From Fodinicola acaciae (lineage in GTDB: Bacteria; Actinomycetota; Actinomycetes; Mycobacteriales; HKI-0501), in the NCBI RefSeq assembly GCF_010993745.1, contig NZ_WOTN01000002.1, positions 434,001-498,000 of the forward strand: a stretch of DNA of 64,000 nt, given 5' to 3'. How positions within the stretch are numbered: the first letter of the stretch is position 1; the number at the start of each line of letters is the position of its first letter. Below, in pieces: positions 53,599 to 60,819 of the stretch. The notes below the pieces were generated by a model that did no database searches, was not told the origin of the DNA, and saw nothing but the letters and a program-made list of their open reading frames with translations. The translations under genes and the position numbers were made by a program.

Positions 53599-54887
53599 GG
53601 TTCCAGGCCAGATGGGTGGTGGCCGGCGACCGCGCCGGTACGGTTTTTCCGTACGGTGTCGTCGATGTCGACGACTCCGGCCGGCTCGGCTATGTCGGTC
53701 CGGCCGACGGCGCACCAGCGGCCGACGGGTTGGTCACCGATCTCGGCGGCGCGCTGATTCCGGGCCTGGTCAACACGCACTGCCATGCGCCGATGACGCT
53801 TTTTCGTGGCGTGGGCGAGGGTTTGCCGCTGGACCGCTGGTTGCGCGAGGAGATGTGGCCGCGCGAGGCACGGCTCACCGCCGACGACGTACGTGCCGGG
53901 ATGTCATTAGGCAGCGCCGAAATGCTGCGCTGTGGCGTGACGACCAGCACCGAGATGTATTTCCATCCGGACGCGATGATCGCCGCCGTCCACGAGTCCG
54001 GTGCGCGGTTGGTCGCCGCGGCGCCGCTGCTCGGCGTGCCGGGACGGTCCAGTTTGGACAGTCAGCTCGCCGACGCCTTGGACCACGCCGATCGATATCG
54101 CGACGACCCTCGCGTACAGATCGCGCTCGGACCGCATTCCGCCTACACCGTGCCGATTCCGTTTCTGACCACGGTCGCGCAGGAGGCCAAGGCGGCCGAC
54201 GTACTGGTGCACACACATCTTTGCGAAACGAGGGCCGAGGACGAAGGCATCCGCGAGAAGTACGGTGCGACGACACCGCGGGTGCTCGCCGACCATGGCG
54301 TGTTCGAGGCGCGGCTGATCGCCGCGCATTCGGTGTGGCTGACCGATGACGACATCGCGCTCTTCGCGCGTGACGAGGTGTCGGTCGCGCATTGTCCAAG
54401 CAGCAACGCGAAACTCGCGTCGGGAATGGCGCGGCTGACCGCGCTGCTGACCGCCGGCGTACGCGTCGGCCTCGGCACCGACGGTCCGGCGTCGAACAAC
54501 ACGCTGGACCTGTGGCACGAGATCCGGCTGGCCAGCCAGCTGGCCAAACTGTCCACAATGGACGCCACCGCGGTGCCGGCGGCGGAGGCGTTCTGGTTGG
54601 CCACCGGCGGCGGCGCGGCCGCGCTCGGCCGCGACGACATCGGCGTGCTGGAGCCCGGCCGGTGGGCCGACCTGGTGCACCTGGACACCGAGGACCTCGC
54701 GTTCGTGCCGATCGACGACCCGGCCGACCTGATCACGCACCTGGTCTGGTCGGCCGGCAGCCGGCACGTACGGGACACCTGGGTCGCCGGCCGGCCGGTG
54801 GTCACCGACGGCGTCTGCCGTACGGTCGACGTGCCGCGGCTGCGTGCGGACGTCCAGGCGAGAGCGCTGCGTCTCGCTCGAAAGTGA
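53595..54887 (+). CDS. mtaD: 5-methylthioadenosine/S-adenosylhomocysteine deaminase-type amidohydrolase
   Basis: A 430-residue metal-dependent amidohydrolase. Zinc ligands are in NTHCHAPM, HTHLCETRAED, the His of IAAHSVWL, and the catalytic Asp in LGTDGPASNN. It probably deaminates methylthioadenosine or SAH to the inosine form. Coupling to mtnA (GTGA overlap) supports a role in a deaminating methionine-salvage route. A CRP-like site overlaps its stop codon. Guanine or other purine-like substrates cannot be fully excluded. Confidence 0.87.
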   Translation: MRFQARWVVAGDRAGTVFPYGVVDVDDSGRLGYVGPADGAPAADGLVTDLGGALIPGLVNTHCHAPMTLFRGVGEGLPLDRWLREEMWPREARLTADDVRAGMSLGSAEMLRCGVTTSTEMYFHPDAMIAAVHESGARLVAAAPLLGVPGRSSLDSQLADALDHADRYRDDPRVQIALGPHSAYTVPIPFLTTVAQEAKAADVLVHTHLCETRAEDEGIREKYGATTPRVLADHGVFEARLIAAHSVWLTDDDIALFARDEVSVAHCPSSNAKLASGMARLTALLTAGVRVGLGTDGPASNNTLDLWHEIRLASQLAKLSTMDATAVPAAEAFWLATGGGAAALGRDDIGVLEPGRWADLVHLDTEDLAFVPIDDPADLITHLVWSAGSRHVRDTWVAGRPVVTDGVCRTVDVPRLRADVQARALRLARK

Positions 54888-54898
54888 TCTGCGTCACA
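54883..54898. promoter_or_regulatory. CRP/GlxR-like operator
   Basis: AGTGATCTGCGTCACA is, on the minus strand, TGTGA-N6-TCACT, one base from the CRP consensus TGTGA-N6-TCACA. It overlaps the mtaD stop and lies about 155 bp upstream of the next plus-strand gene. The role is uncertain. Confidence 0.4.
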
Positions 54899-55053
54899 TA
54901 ATTGGTCGGCAACCGGCTCACGCCGGGGTGCGTCTCTTCATACGAAAGGCGATGCAGATCCTCCTTTAGTCAGGGCCGATCACCGCCTGCGGACGGATGT
55001 TTTTCGGGTCGGCCGCCACGACGATTGATTCAGTGGCAAAGGCAGGAGAGGAC

Positions 55054-55590
55054 ATGACGGGGGCAGCGACAAGCGTCGGTGGCGGGACACGGCTGCGGCG
55101 ACCGCCGATTCAGCGAGGCGCCGCCGTGCGATCGGTCGACCGCGTGCCGGAGGCGGAGAGCCCGCGCCGCGCGGCCGTGTTCGCCTCGGCCGTACGCGAG
55201 TGGATCGCCGTCGCCGCGTGCTCGGCGGCGCTGGTCGCCGTGCTCCTGCAGCTCTACCTGTCCGACGGACCGGCCACCGAGGCCTTGATGCCCGAGTGGG
55301 TCCCGTCGGTCGCCGTGCTGATCGGCCTGCTGGCCGCGCTGACCGTGAAGTCCGCCGACCGGCTGTTGCCGCGCCGCTTCGTCCTCGGCTTCGGCTGGCT
55401 GTCCACCGGTCTGCTGGTCTGGACGGCCGGCTGCCTGGTCGGCGACGGTTTCCGGCTGGTGCACGCCGCGCCGGCGCCGGTCGTCTGGGGTGGCGTGCTC
55501 GTGCACGGCCTGGCGCTGTTCGCGGCCGCCGCGCTGGCCGGCCGTACGTCCGCCTACCAGCGCACCAAGGCCGGCGCCCAAGACCTCTGA
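55054..55590 (+). CDS. Four-helix integral membrane protein of unknown function
   Basis: About 178 residues from ATG 55054 (AGGAGAGGAC). A polar N-terminal 45 residues precede four membrane segments (IAVAACSAALVAVLLQLYL, VPSVAVLIGLLAALTV, GFGWLSTGLLVWTAGCLVGD, VVWGGVLVHGLALFAAAALAG). No motif suggests a function. It ends in the conserved bidirectional hairpin shared with the convergent PIN-like gene. Confidence 0.7.
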   Translation: MTGAATSVGGGTRLRRPPIQRGAAVRSVDRVPEAESPRRAAVFASAVREWIAVAACSAALVAVLLQLYLSDGPATEALMPEWVPSVAVLIGLLAALTVKSADRLLPRRFVLGFGWLSTGLLVWTAGCLVGDGFRLVHAAPAPVVWGGVLVHGLALFAAAALAGRTSAYQRTKAGAQDL

Positions 55591-55616
55591 GAGGTCCCTA
55601 TCTGCGCGGCCTCTAA
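55588..55616. terminator. Second copy of the convergent-gene hairpin element
   Basis: The sequence from GAGGTCCC to GCGGCCTCTAA is almost identical to 4520-4545 (three differences over 27 bases by eye). Again it fills the whole gap between convergent genes and holds the minus-strand stop at its right side. Confidence 0.6.
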
Positions 55617-56062
55617 GCCGGCACGATCAGCAGGTCGGGCACGACCTTCTGCAGCGCGGCCCCCTTGTCGGTGAGCACCGGCCAGCCACGCTCGCGGCCG
55701 AGGTAGGCGACGTGGGCTGCGGTGCGGTCGCCGCCGGTCCACTCGCAGTACTGGCTCATAGCGGCACCGGGCACGTCGGAACGGTCGTGCAGCCAGGTGG
55801 CCGGCTCGGAGAGCAGCCGCGCCAGCGCGGGGCCACCGTCGGGACGCACGTCGTACGCGTCGTACAGTGCGCTGTCCGGCACCAGCAGGGTCAGCGCGTG
55901 TTTTCGGGCCACTCTCAGGACGGATTCGGCGTAGACAGTGCGATCGGCAAAGGACGTCAGCGCGGCAACATTCAGGATCCAACCGCCGATGTGACCGATC
56001 ACGCCGCCATCACTCTGCCTCCGTCCGCGCGGTTTCGCCGGGGGTCGGTCAGAGACCGGCAC
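55613..56062 (-). CDS. PIN-domain-like protein
   Basis: Up to 149 residues (GTG 56062); an internal GTG at 56002 would give 129. The core reads ILNVAALTSFADRTVYAES, LLVPDSALYDAYD, GDRTAAHVAYLGRERGWPVLTDKGAAL, resembling the acid-residue order of PIN ribonucleases, but the first Asp is replaced by Asn in LNVAAL. No antitoxin gene is adjacent. It may be an inactive or divergent PIN-fold protein. Confidence 0.5.
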   Translation of the reverse strand: MPVSDRPPAKPRGRRQSDGGVIGHIGGWILNVAALTSFADRTVYAESVLRVARKHALTLLVPDSALYDAYDVRPDGGPALARLLSEPATWLHDRSDVPGAAMSQYCEWTGGDRTAAHVAYLGRERGWPVLTDKGAALQKVVPDLLIVPA

Positions 56063-56253
56063 CTGTGGCGATCACGTACGTCAGCCTAGAGCGCTCGCCC
56101 GTTCGGGGAGAAGGGTAGGGACCATGACGCGCCGAGAGTGGCCGTGATAGTGGGTCCGCCCCGGGTGACGGAAAGTAATCCCAGCTAGCGACTGTGTTTT
56201 GCGCGTTTTGGTATGGACCTGCGGTACGCTCTGAAACGACTTAAGCGACAAAC
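56063..56253. other. Gene-free region upstream of the structured leader
   Basis: No gene is seen. A TACGCT hexamer at 56225-56230, with T-rich TTTTGCGCGTTTTGG about 15-20 bases earlier, could be the promoter for the leader and the small-peptide/GGDEF-EAL genes downstream. Confidence 0.35.
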
Positions 56254-56359
56254 CGCGCAAGCGTCTCGGACCGTTCGGTGCGTGGCCACTGTGGGTCGCC
56301 GGTAATGGGATGTTTGCCGGATACCCGCGGTCAGCCGAACGGCTGATCCTGCTTGCGCG
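56254..56359 (+). promoter_or_regulatory. Candidate structured leader RNA (riboswitch-like)
   Basis: CGCGCAAGC (56254-56262) pairs perfectly with GCTTGCGCG (56351-56359), closing a loop that can hold at least two inner hairpins: GGGT-CG-CCGG with CCGG-AT-ACCC (about 56293-56325) and TCAGCCG/CGGCTGA (56331-56346). A further stem ATCTT/AAGAT directly precedes AAAGGAGG at 56381. It does not match the c-di-GMP-I or ydaO consensus as far as I can align them. Confidence 0.45.
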
Positions 56360-56390
56360 AGCCATCTTTCGTGCGAAGATAAAGGAGGCC

Positions 56391-56444
56391 ATGGGGTTGC
56401 CCCTGGTCTTCGGTCGCCGTGGTGGCGGCGGTCGCCGTAGGTAG
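56391..56444 (+). CDS. Possible 17-codon upstream leader ORF
   Basis: ATG 56391 follows a near-perfect AAAGGAGG (2-nt gap, slightly short) and encodes MGLPLVFGRRGGGGRRR, ending TAG at 56444, 16 nt before the next start. The Arg-rich C-terminus could stall or slow ribosomes. It is a candidate translation-coupled regulator of the peptide gene downstream; expression is unproven. Confidence 0.35.
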   Translation: MGLPLVFGRRGGGGRRR

Positions 56445-56460
56445 TCGCTGGGGGCAGAGG

Positions 56461-56661
56461 ATGAGCAATATCGCCAGGCACTGGCTGTTGGTGGCCGTCG
56501 CGTTCGTCGCGGTCGCCGTCGCCGCGCTCACGCTGACGGCCGTCGTCAGCATCGCTACGCATCCGGTGGTGTCGACGCACGCCGCCGTGAGCAACCTGGG
56601 AATCACCGATGGCGCTGGTTGGGGTGTCGCGCCAAACAACGACGGCGCAGGCTGGGGCTAA
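56461..56661 (+). CDS. Small membrane-anchored or secreted peptide with DGAGWG repeats
   Basis: A 66-residue protein from ATG 56461 (GGGGCAGAGG site). An N-terminal hydrophobic helix (WLLVAVAFVAVAVAALTLTAVV, cut here by family limits to residues 8-29) acts as a signal or anchor, and the exported tail ends ITDGAGWGVAP and NNDGAGWG, two copies of DGAGWG 11 residues apart. No family is recognised. It is followed after 53 bp by the GGDEF-EAL gene and preceded by a structured leader. It may be a signal peptide precursor or a small membrane partner. Confidence 0.55.
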   Translation: MSNIARHWLLVAVAFVAVAVAALTLTAVVSIATHPVVSTHAAVSNLGITDGAGWGVAPNNDGAGWG

Positions 56662-56714
56662 AGCGGGTGGACCACCGCTGAGCTGCTCGAGCGCTGCACA
56701 GGAGAGGCCGTAGG

Positions 56715-59270
56715 GTGGCTCGTGCCTCATCGCGTGTACCGGCACCGCGCGGCTCACGTCCGTGGCGGATCGCGCCGGTCGCCGCGGTGCTCCTGCTCGT
56801 CACGCTGGCCGTCTACGTCCCCCGCGCGATAGCCGGCGACTTCGCTCTCGGCAGCCTGCCCATCCTCGGTGCCGTTTTCGTCGTCTTCCTGATCTGCGAG
56901 GCCACCCAGCTGCGCCTGCAGCTGCGCCGGCAGCTCACCACCGTCTCGCTTTCCGAGGTCGCGCTCGTCATCGCGCTGTTCGTGCTGCCACCGCTGGGCA
57001 TCCTGGTGGCCCGGCTGGCCGCGGCGATCATCCTGTTCGCCATCCGCCGCGTCGACGTCGCCAAAGGCGTCTACAACGCGCTGACCTTCGCCGCCGAGGT
57101 GTCGCTCGCGGTCGCCGTCTTCCTGAAGATCGGCGTCACCGACCCGACCGAGCCGGTCGGCTGGATCGCGGCGTACGCGGCCGGTGGCACCGCCACCTTC
57201 ACCGGGCTGCTGGCGATCGTCGGCGTCATCTTCCTCGTGCAGACGCTGCCGATCACCCGGCTGGTCCGCGAGGTCGCGCCGACGGTGATGCTGAGCGGCC
57301 TGCTCAACATCACCATCGGCCTGGTCGTCCTCATCGTGCTGCGGACCAGTCCGTACGCGCTGTTCCTGCTGATCGTGATCGGCGCGGTCGTCGTCCTCGG
57401 CTACCAGACGTACGCGCGCTTCGTCCGCCAGAACAAGAGCCTCACCGACCTCTACGAGTTCACCGCCGCCGTCGCCGCCGCCCGCCAGCACGGCGCGATC
57501 GCCGACGTGCTGCTGACGCATTCGCGCGAGCTGCTCGACGCCGAGGCGGCCACGCTGTGGATCCCGGCCGAGCGGCGTTATCCGGAGGTGCGGCTCACCT
57601 CGCGGGTCGACGCCGTCGGTGTGATGGACGAGGTGGCCAGCGAGGCCAACGCCGGCGACGCGATCGAGCGGGCCGTGCTGGCGACCGGCGAGACGCTGCA
57701 CCTGGCGCGGCGTGCGCGTATCGCCGACGACGACATCCGCCAAGCCGTGTACGAGCGGCAGATCGACGACCTGATCGCCGTGCCACTGCGCTCCGGCGAC
57801 GCCGTCGTCGGCTGCCTGGAGGTCGTCAACCGGCTCGGCGACCTCGAACATTTCAAGCGCGAAGACGTACGGCTGATGGAGACGCTCGGCGCGCACGCCG
57901 CGGTCGCGGTGGAGAACTCGCGGCTGATCGACCGCCTCCGCCACGACGCCTACCACGACTCGCTGACCGGCCTGCCCAACCGGCGCCGGCTCACCTCCGC
58001 GATCGTCGAAGCCCTCGGCGTACGCCCGGCGCCCGGAGAGGTCGTCGCGCTGCTCTACCTCGACCTCGCCGGTTTCCGCGACGTCAACGAAACGCTCGGA
58101 CACGAGGTCGGCGACAAACTGCTCGTCGAGGTCGCCAACCGGCTCTCCAGCCGCGCGCCGGACGGCGCGCTGGTCGCCCGGGTCGGCGGCGACGAGTTCG
58201 CCGTACTGTCCAGAGTGGACGGTGCCGATTCCGCGATGGCGATGGCGGTCGCGCTGCAGTACGTGCTGACCGAGGCGAGCGGCATCGACGGCGTGCCGTT
58301 CGACGTCACCAGCTCGGTCGGCATCGCGCTCTTCCCCGACCACGCCTCCGACGCCGAGGTGCTGCTGCAGCGCGCCGAGGTGGCGCAGCGCGCGGCCGTC
58401 CGCAACCCGCGTGGCGTACAGGTCTACAGCGCGCCGCTGGAGTCGCGCAGCCTCGCACGCATCGGTCTGGCCGGTGACCTGCGGCGCGCGATCGAGCTCG
58501 GCGCGCTCAGCACCCACTTCCAGCCGAAGGTGGCGCTGTCCAACGACCGGCTGGTCGGCGTCGAAGCGCTCGTACGCTGGAACCACGCCGACCGCGGCCT
58601 GGTCTCGGCCACCGACATCGTGCCGGTCGCCGAGCAGTCCGGCCTGATCGTCCGGCTCACCATCGAGGTGCTCAGCCAGTCGCTCATCCAGCTCGCCACC
58701 TGGCGCGCCGAAGGCCGCCAGCTCGACCTCGCGGTCAACCTGTCGCCGCGCTGCCTGGTCGACGTCGACTTCCCCGTCGAGGTCGCCGCGCTGTTGGAAG
58801 AGCACCAGATCAACCCGGGCGACCTCACCCTGGAGATCACCGAAGGCGGCCTCGCCGCCGACGACGAACGGCCCCTGCCGGCGCTGCAGTCGCTGCGCGA
58901 CCTCGGCATCCGGCTGTCCCTTGACGACTTCGGCACCGGCTACTCGTCGCTGTCCTACCTGCGCCAGCTGCCGGTCGACGAGATCAAGATCGACAAGTCG
59001 TTCGTCCTCGGCATGGCCACCGACCCCGGCGACCTCGCGATCGTACGGTCGATCATCGACCTGGCCCGCAACCTCGGCATCACCGTGGTCGCCGAAGGCG
59101 TCGAGACCGAGATGACCCTCAACCTGCTCCGCGACATCGGCTGCGACATCGCCCAGGGCTTCCTGTTCTCCCGGCCACTGCCATCCGAACGCCTCGACTC
59201 CTGGATGGCGGCCCGCACCGAACCCACCGGCGAAGGCAGCATCCGCGGCCTCCGCGTCGTACGCCTCTGA
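56715..59270 (+). CDS. Membrane-bound GAF-GGDEF-EAL cyclic-di-GMP enzyme
   Basis: An 851-residue protein from GTG 56715 (GGAGAGG). About residues 15-235 hold six to eight membrane helices (MASE-like), then a GAF-like domain (about 245-405). The diguanylate cyclase domain has an intact GGDEF (about 490) and DSLTGLPNRR; the phosphodiesterase domain has EAL at about 617, EITEGG and DDFGTG at 737. Both catalytic signatures look complete, so it may make and degrade c-di-GMP. The GAF domain suggests a sensory ligand. Confidence 0.9.
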   Translation: MARASSRVPAPRGSRPWRIAPVAAVLLLVTLAVYVPRAIAGDFALGSLPILGAVFVVFLICEATQLRLQLRRQLTTVSLSEVALVIALFVLPPLGILVARLAAAIILFAIRRVDVAKGVYNALTFAAEVSLAVAVFLKIGVTDPTEPVGWIAAYAAGGTATFTGLLAIVGVIFLVQTLPITRLVREVAPTVMLSGLLNITIGLVVLIVLRTSPYALFLLIVIGAVVVLGYQTYARFVRQNKSLTDLYEFTAAVAAARQHGAIADVLLTHSRELLDAEAATLWIPAERRYPEVRLTSRVDAVGVMDEVASEANAGDAIERAVLATGETLHLARRARIADDDIRQAVYERQIDDLIAVPLRSGDAVVGCLEVVNRLGDLEHFKREDVRLMETLGAHAAVAVENSRLIDRLRHDAYHDSLTGLPNRRRLTSAIVEALGVRPAPGEVVALLYLDLAGFRDVNETLGHEVGDKLLVEVANRLSSRAPDGALVARVGGDEFAVLSRVDGADSAMAMAVALQYVLTEASGIDGVPFDVTSSVGIALFPDHASDAEVLLQRAEVAQRAAVRNPRGVQVYSAPLESRSLARIGLAGDLRRAIELGALSTHFQPKVALSNDRLVGVEALVRWNHADRGLVSATDIVPVAEQSGLIVRLTIEVLSQSLIQLATWRAEGRQLDLAVNLSPRCLVDVDFPVEVAALLEEHQINPGDLTLEITEGGLAADDERPLPALQSLRDLGIRLSLDDFGTGYSSLSYLRQLPVDEIKIDKSFVLGMATDPGDLAIVRSIIDLARNLGITVVAEGVETEMTLNLLRDIGCDIAQGFLFSRPLPSERLDSWMAARTEPTGEGSIRGLRVVRL

Positions 59271-59349
59271 CCGCGACCGCCAACCCGTTTCACAGCCCGC
59301 GAACCGGCCCTGTATCCTCGTACCTGGTCCTGATGCAGGGCCTCGTTCG

Positions 59350-59422
59350 GCCCCTTTAGCTCAGTCGGCAGAGCGTCTCCATGGTAAGGAGAAGGTCTAC
59401 GGTTCGATTCCGTAAAGGGGCT
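59350..59422 (+). tRNA. tRNA-Thr (anticodon GGT)
   Basis: Acceptor GCCCCTT/AAGGGGC, D-arm TAGCTCAGTCGGCAGAGC, anticodon loop ATGGTAA, T-loop GGTTCGATTCC, no encoded CCA. A TATCCT hexamer at 59313-59318 may be its -10. Confidence 0.93.
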
Positions 59423-59455
59423 CAGAGTTAACCTCAGCGAGGAAGCTCGCTGCCA

Positions 59456-59528
59456 GGCGGTGTAGCTCAGGTGGTAGAGCAAGCGGCTCATAATCGCTGT
59501 GTCGCCGGTTCAAGTCCGGCCACCGCTA
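59456..59528 (+). tRNA. tRNA-Met (anticodon CAT, elongator)
   Basis: Acceptor GGCGGTG/CACCGCT (one G-U pair), D-arm TAGCTCAGGTGGTAGAGC, anticodon loop CTCATAA, T-loop GGTTCAAGTCC. The paired first base and the lack of a CAACGG-type initiator stem indicate an elongator tRNA. It lies 33 bp after tRNA-Thr. Confidence 0.92.
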
Positions 59529-59547
59529 CAGTTGATGGGTTTTCCCT

Positions 59548-59607
59548 GCTCGCGTAGAGCGCGAGCCGGGTCAACTTTCGCATTGCCCTGGGGGCCTGGC
59601 CCCCTGG
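59548..59607 (+). terminator. GC-rich hairpins after the tRNA-Thr/Met pair
   Basis: GCTCGCG/CGCGAGC (59548-59554 with 59560-59566) and a nearly perfect CCTGGGGGCC/GGCCCCCTGG (59587-59607) form two successive stems, a usual arrangement for tRNA transcript ends in high-GC actinomycetes. Confidence 0.5.
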
Positions 59608-59811
59608 ACCCCCGCCCGTCGAGATCAGATGAGGGGCTGGCCGTGCGTTTGTTTCTGGTCGCAGGTGGGGCGGCTCGTGTTCGGGGTGGGTTTGGGGTGA
59701 CGTAAGATGGAGGGCTGTTCGGCCTGTGTGCTGGACGGTTCAGTTTGACCGAGGTCCCAGTTGATGTGCGCCGGTGAGGCGTACGCACCGATGTGAAAGA
59801 GGCTCTGCGCC

Positions 59812-59976
59812 GTGGCTTCCACCGACGTCCGCCCGAAGATCACGATGGCTTGCGTGGAGTGCAAGAACCGCAACTACATCACCAAGAAGAACCGCCGCAA
59901 CGACCCCGACCGGCTGGAGCTGAAGAAGTTCTGCCCCAACTGCTCCAAGCACACGGCACACCGCGAGACCCGCTAG
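59812..59976 (+). CDS. rpmG: 50S ribosomal protein L33
   Basis: A 54-residue protein from GTG 59812. [19 protein letters not shown] and [18 protein letters not shown] are the L33 signature, with the two CxxC pairs of the zinc-binding (C+) form (C14/C17 and C41/C44). It belongs to the large ribosomal subunit. It begins the rpmG-hadA-hadB gene run; a TAAGAT hexamer at 59703-59708 may be the -10. Confidence 0.93.
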   Translation: MASTDVRPKITMACVECKNRNYITKKNRRNDPDRLELKKFCPNCSKHTAHRETR

Positions 59977-59980
59977 CGGC

Positions 59981-60376
59981 GTGGGTGCGGCCGAGGACGT
60001 AGCCGGCCGGACGTACCAGACGGCCCCGTATCTGGTCAGCGCGGAGAAGATCCGCGAGTTCCGGACCGCCATCGGCGACACCGGAGACGGCGTGCCGCCG
60101 ACGTTCGTCGCGGTCATCACCTTCCAGGCGCTGAACGAGGTCATCGCCGACCTCGACCTGAGCCTGCACCGGCTGCTGCACGGCGACCAGAAGTTCGTCC
60201 ACCATCGGCCGGTGGCCGCCGGCGACGAGCTGGTCAGCCGTACGGTCATCGACAGCGTCCGGCGGATCTCCGGCGCGGAGATCTACGCCATCCGCACCGA
60301 GGTGTCCACGGTGGGCGGCGAGCTGGTCAGCACCGCCGCCGCGACCCTGCTGCACCGGCCGGAGGACGCCGCATGA
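59981..60376 (+). CDS. hadA: FAS1-like (3R)-hydroxyacyl dehydratase subunit, HadA type
   Basis: A 131-residue hot-dog protein: AGRTYQTAPYLVSAEKIREFRTAIGD at the N-terminus and VHHRPVAAGDELVSRTVIDSVRR in the centre match HadA/UPF0336 proteins, which lack the catalytic D-x-x-x-x-H and stabilise HadB. GTG 59981 is 4 bp after rpmG. It overlaps hadB by 4 bp. Together they form a dehydratase for long-chain 3-hydroxyacyl substrates. Confidence 0.88.
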   Translation: MGAAEDVAGRTYQTAPYLVSAEKIREFRTAIGDTGDGVPPTFVAVITFQALNEVIADLDLSLHRLLHGDQKFVHHRPVAAGDELVSRTVIDSVRRISGAEIYAIRTEVSTVGGELVSTAAATLLHRPEDAA

Positions 60377-60771
60377 CCGCCGAGATCCCCGAGCGTACGT
60401 TCACCGTCACCCGCGCCGACCTGATCCGCTACGCCGGCGCCTCCGGCGACTTCAACCCGATCCACTGGAACGACCGCGCGGCCACCGCGCTCGGCCTCCC
60501 CGGTGTCATCGCCCACGGCATGTACACCATGGCCGTCGCCGCTCGCGCACTCACCGACTGGGCCGGCGACCCGGCCGCGGTGACCGAGTACGCGGTCAAG
60601 TTCGCCGCGCCGGTCGTCGTGCCCGACGACGACACCGGCGCCACGCTGACCGTCTCCGGACGGGTCACCAAGGAACTCGACGATGGCCGCGTCCAGGTCG
60701 ACCTCACGGTCACCGTCGACGGCGAGAAGGTCCTCAACCGCGCCAAAGCCGTCGTACGACCCCCGGCGTAA
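60373..60771 (+). CDS. hadB: MaoC-like (3R)-hydroxyacyl dehydratase subunit, HadB type
   Basis: A 132-residue hot-dog dehydratase with the catalytic Asp and His in SGDFNPIHWND (about residues 26-36) and GVIAHGMYTMA. It is the catalytic partner of HadA. In mycobacteria hadC follows; here the next gene is a convergent transporter, so no hadC is seen. Confidence 0.9.
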   Translation: MTAEIPERTFTVTRADLIRYAGASGDFNPIHWNDRAATALGLPGVIAHGMYTMAVAARALTDWAGDPAAVTEYAVKFAAPVVVPDDDTGATLTVSGRVTKELDDGRVQVDLTVTVDGEKVLNRAKAVVRPPA

Positions 60772-60819
60772 ACACGCGACCATCCAGGGGCGACCGAAGT
60801 GTGACTGATGCGGCTTTTC

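Noticed and set aside
55613..56062. PIN-type toxin-antitoxin module
   Set aside because: No small antitoxin gene overlaps or precedes it, and the first catalytic Asp seems replaced.
56254..56460. c-di-GMP-I or ydaO (c-di-AMP) riboswitch
   Set aside because: The conserved nucleotides of either class could not be aligned; only a generic structured leader is claimed.
56754..58805. 683-codon antisense open frame inside the GGDEF-EAL gene
   Set aside because: Extremely acidic and repetitive, a product of reading GC-rich codons backwards.
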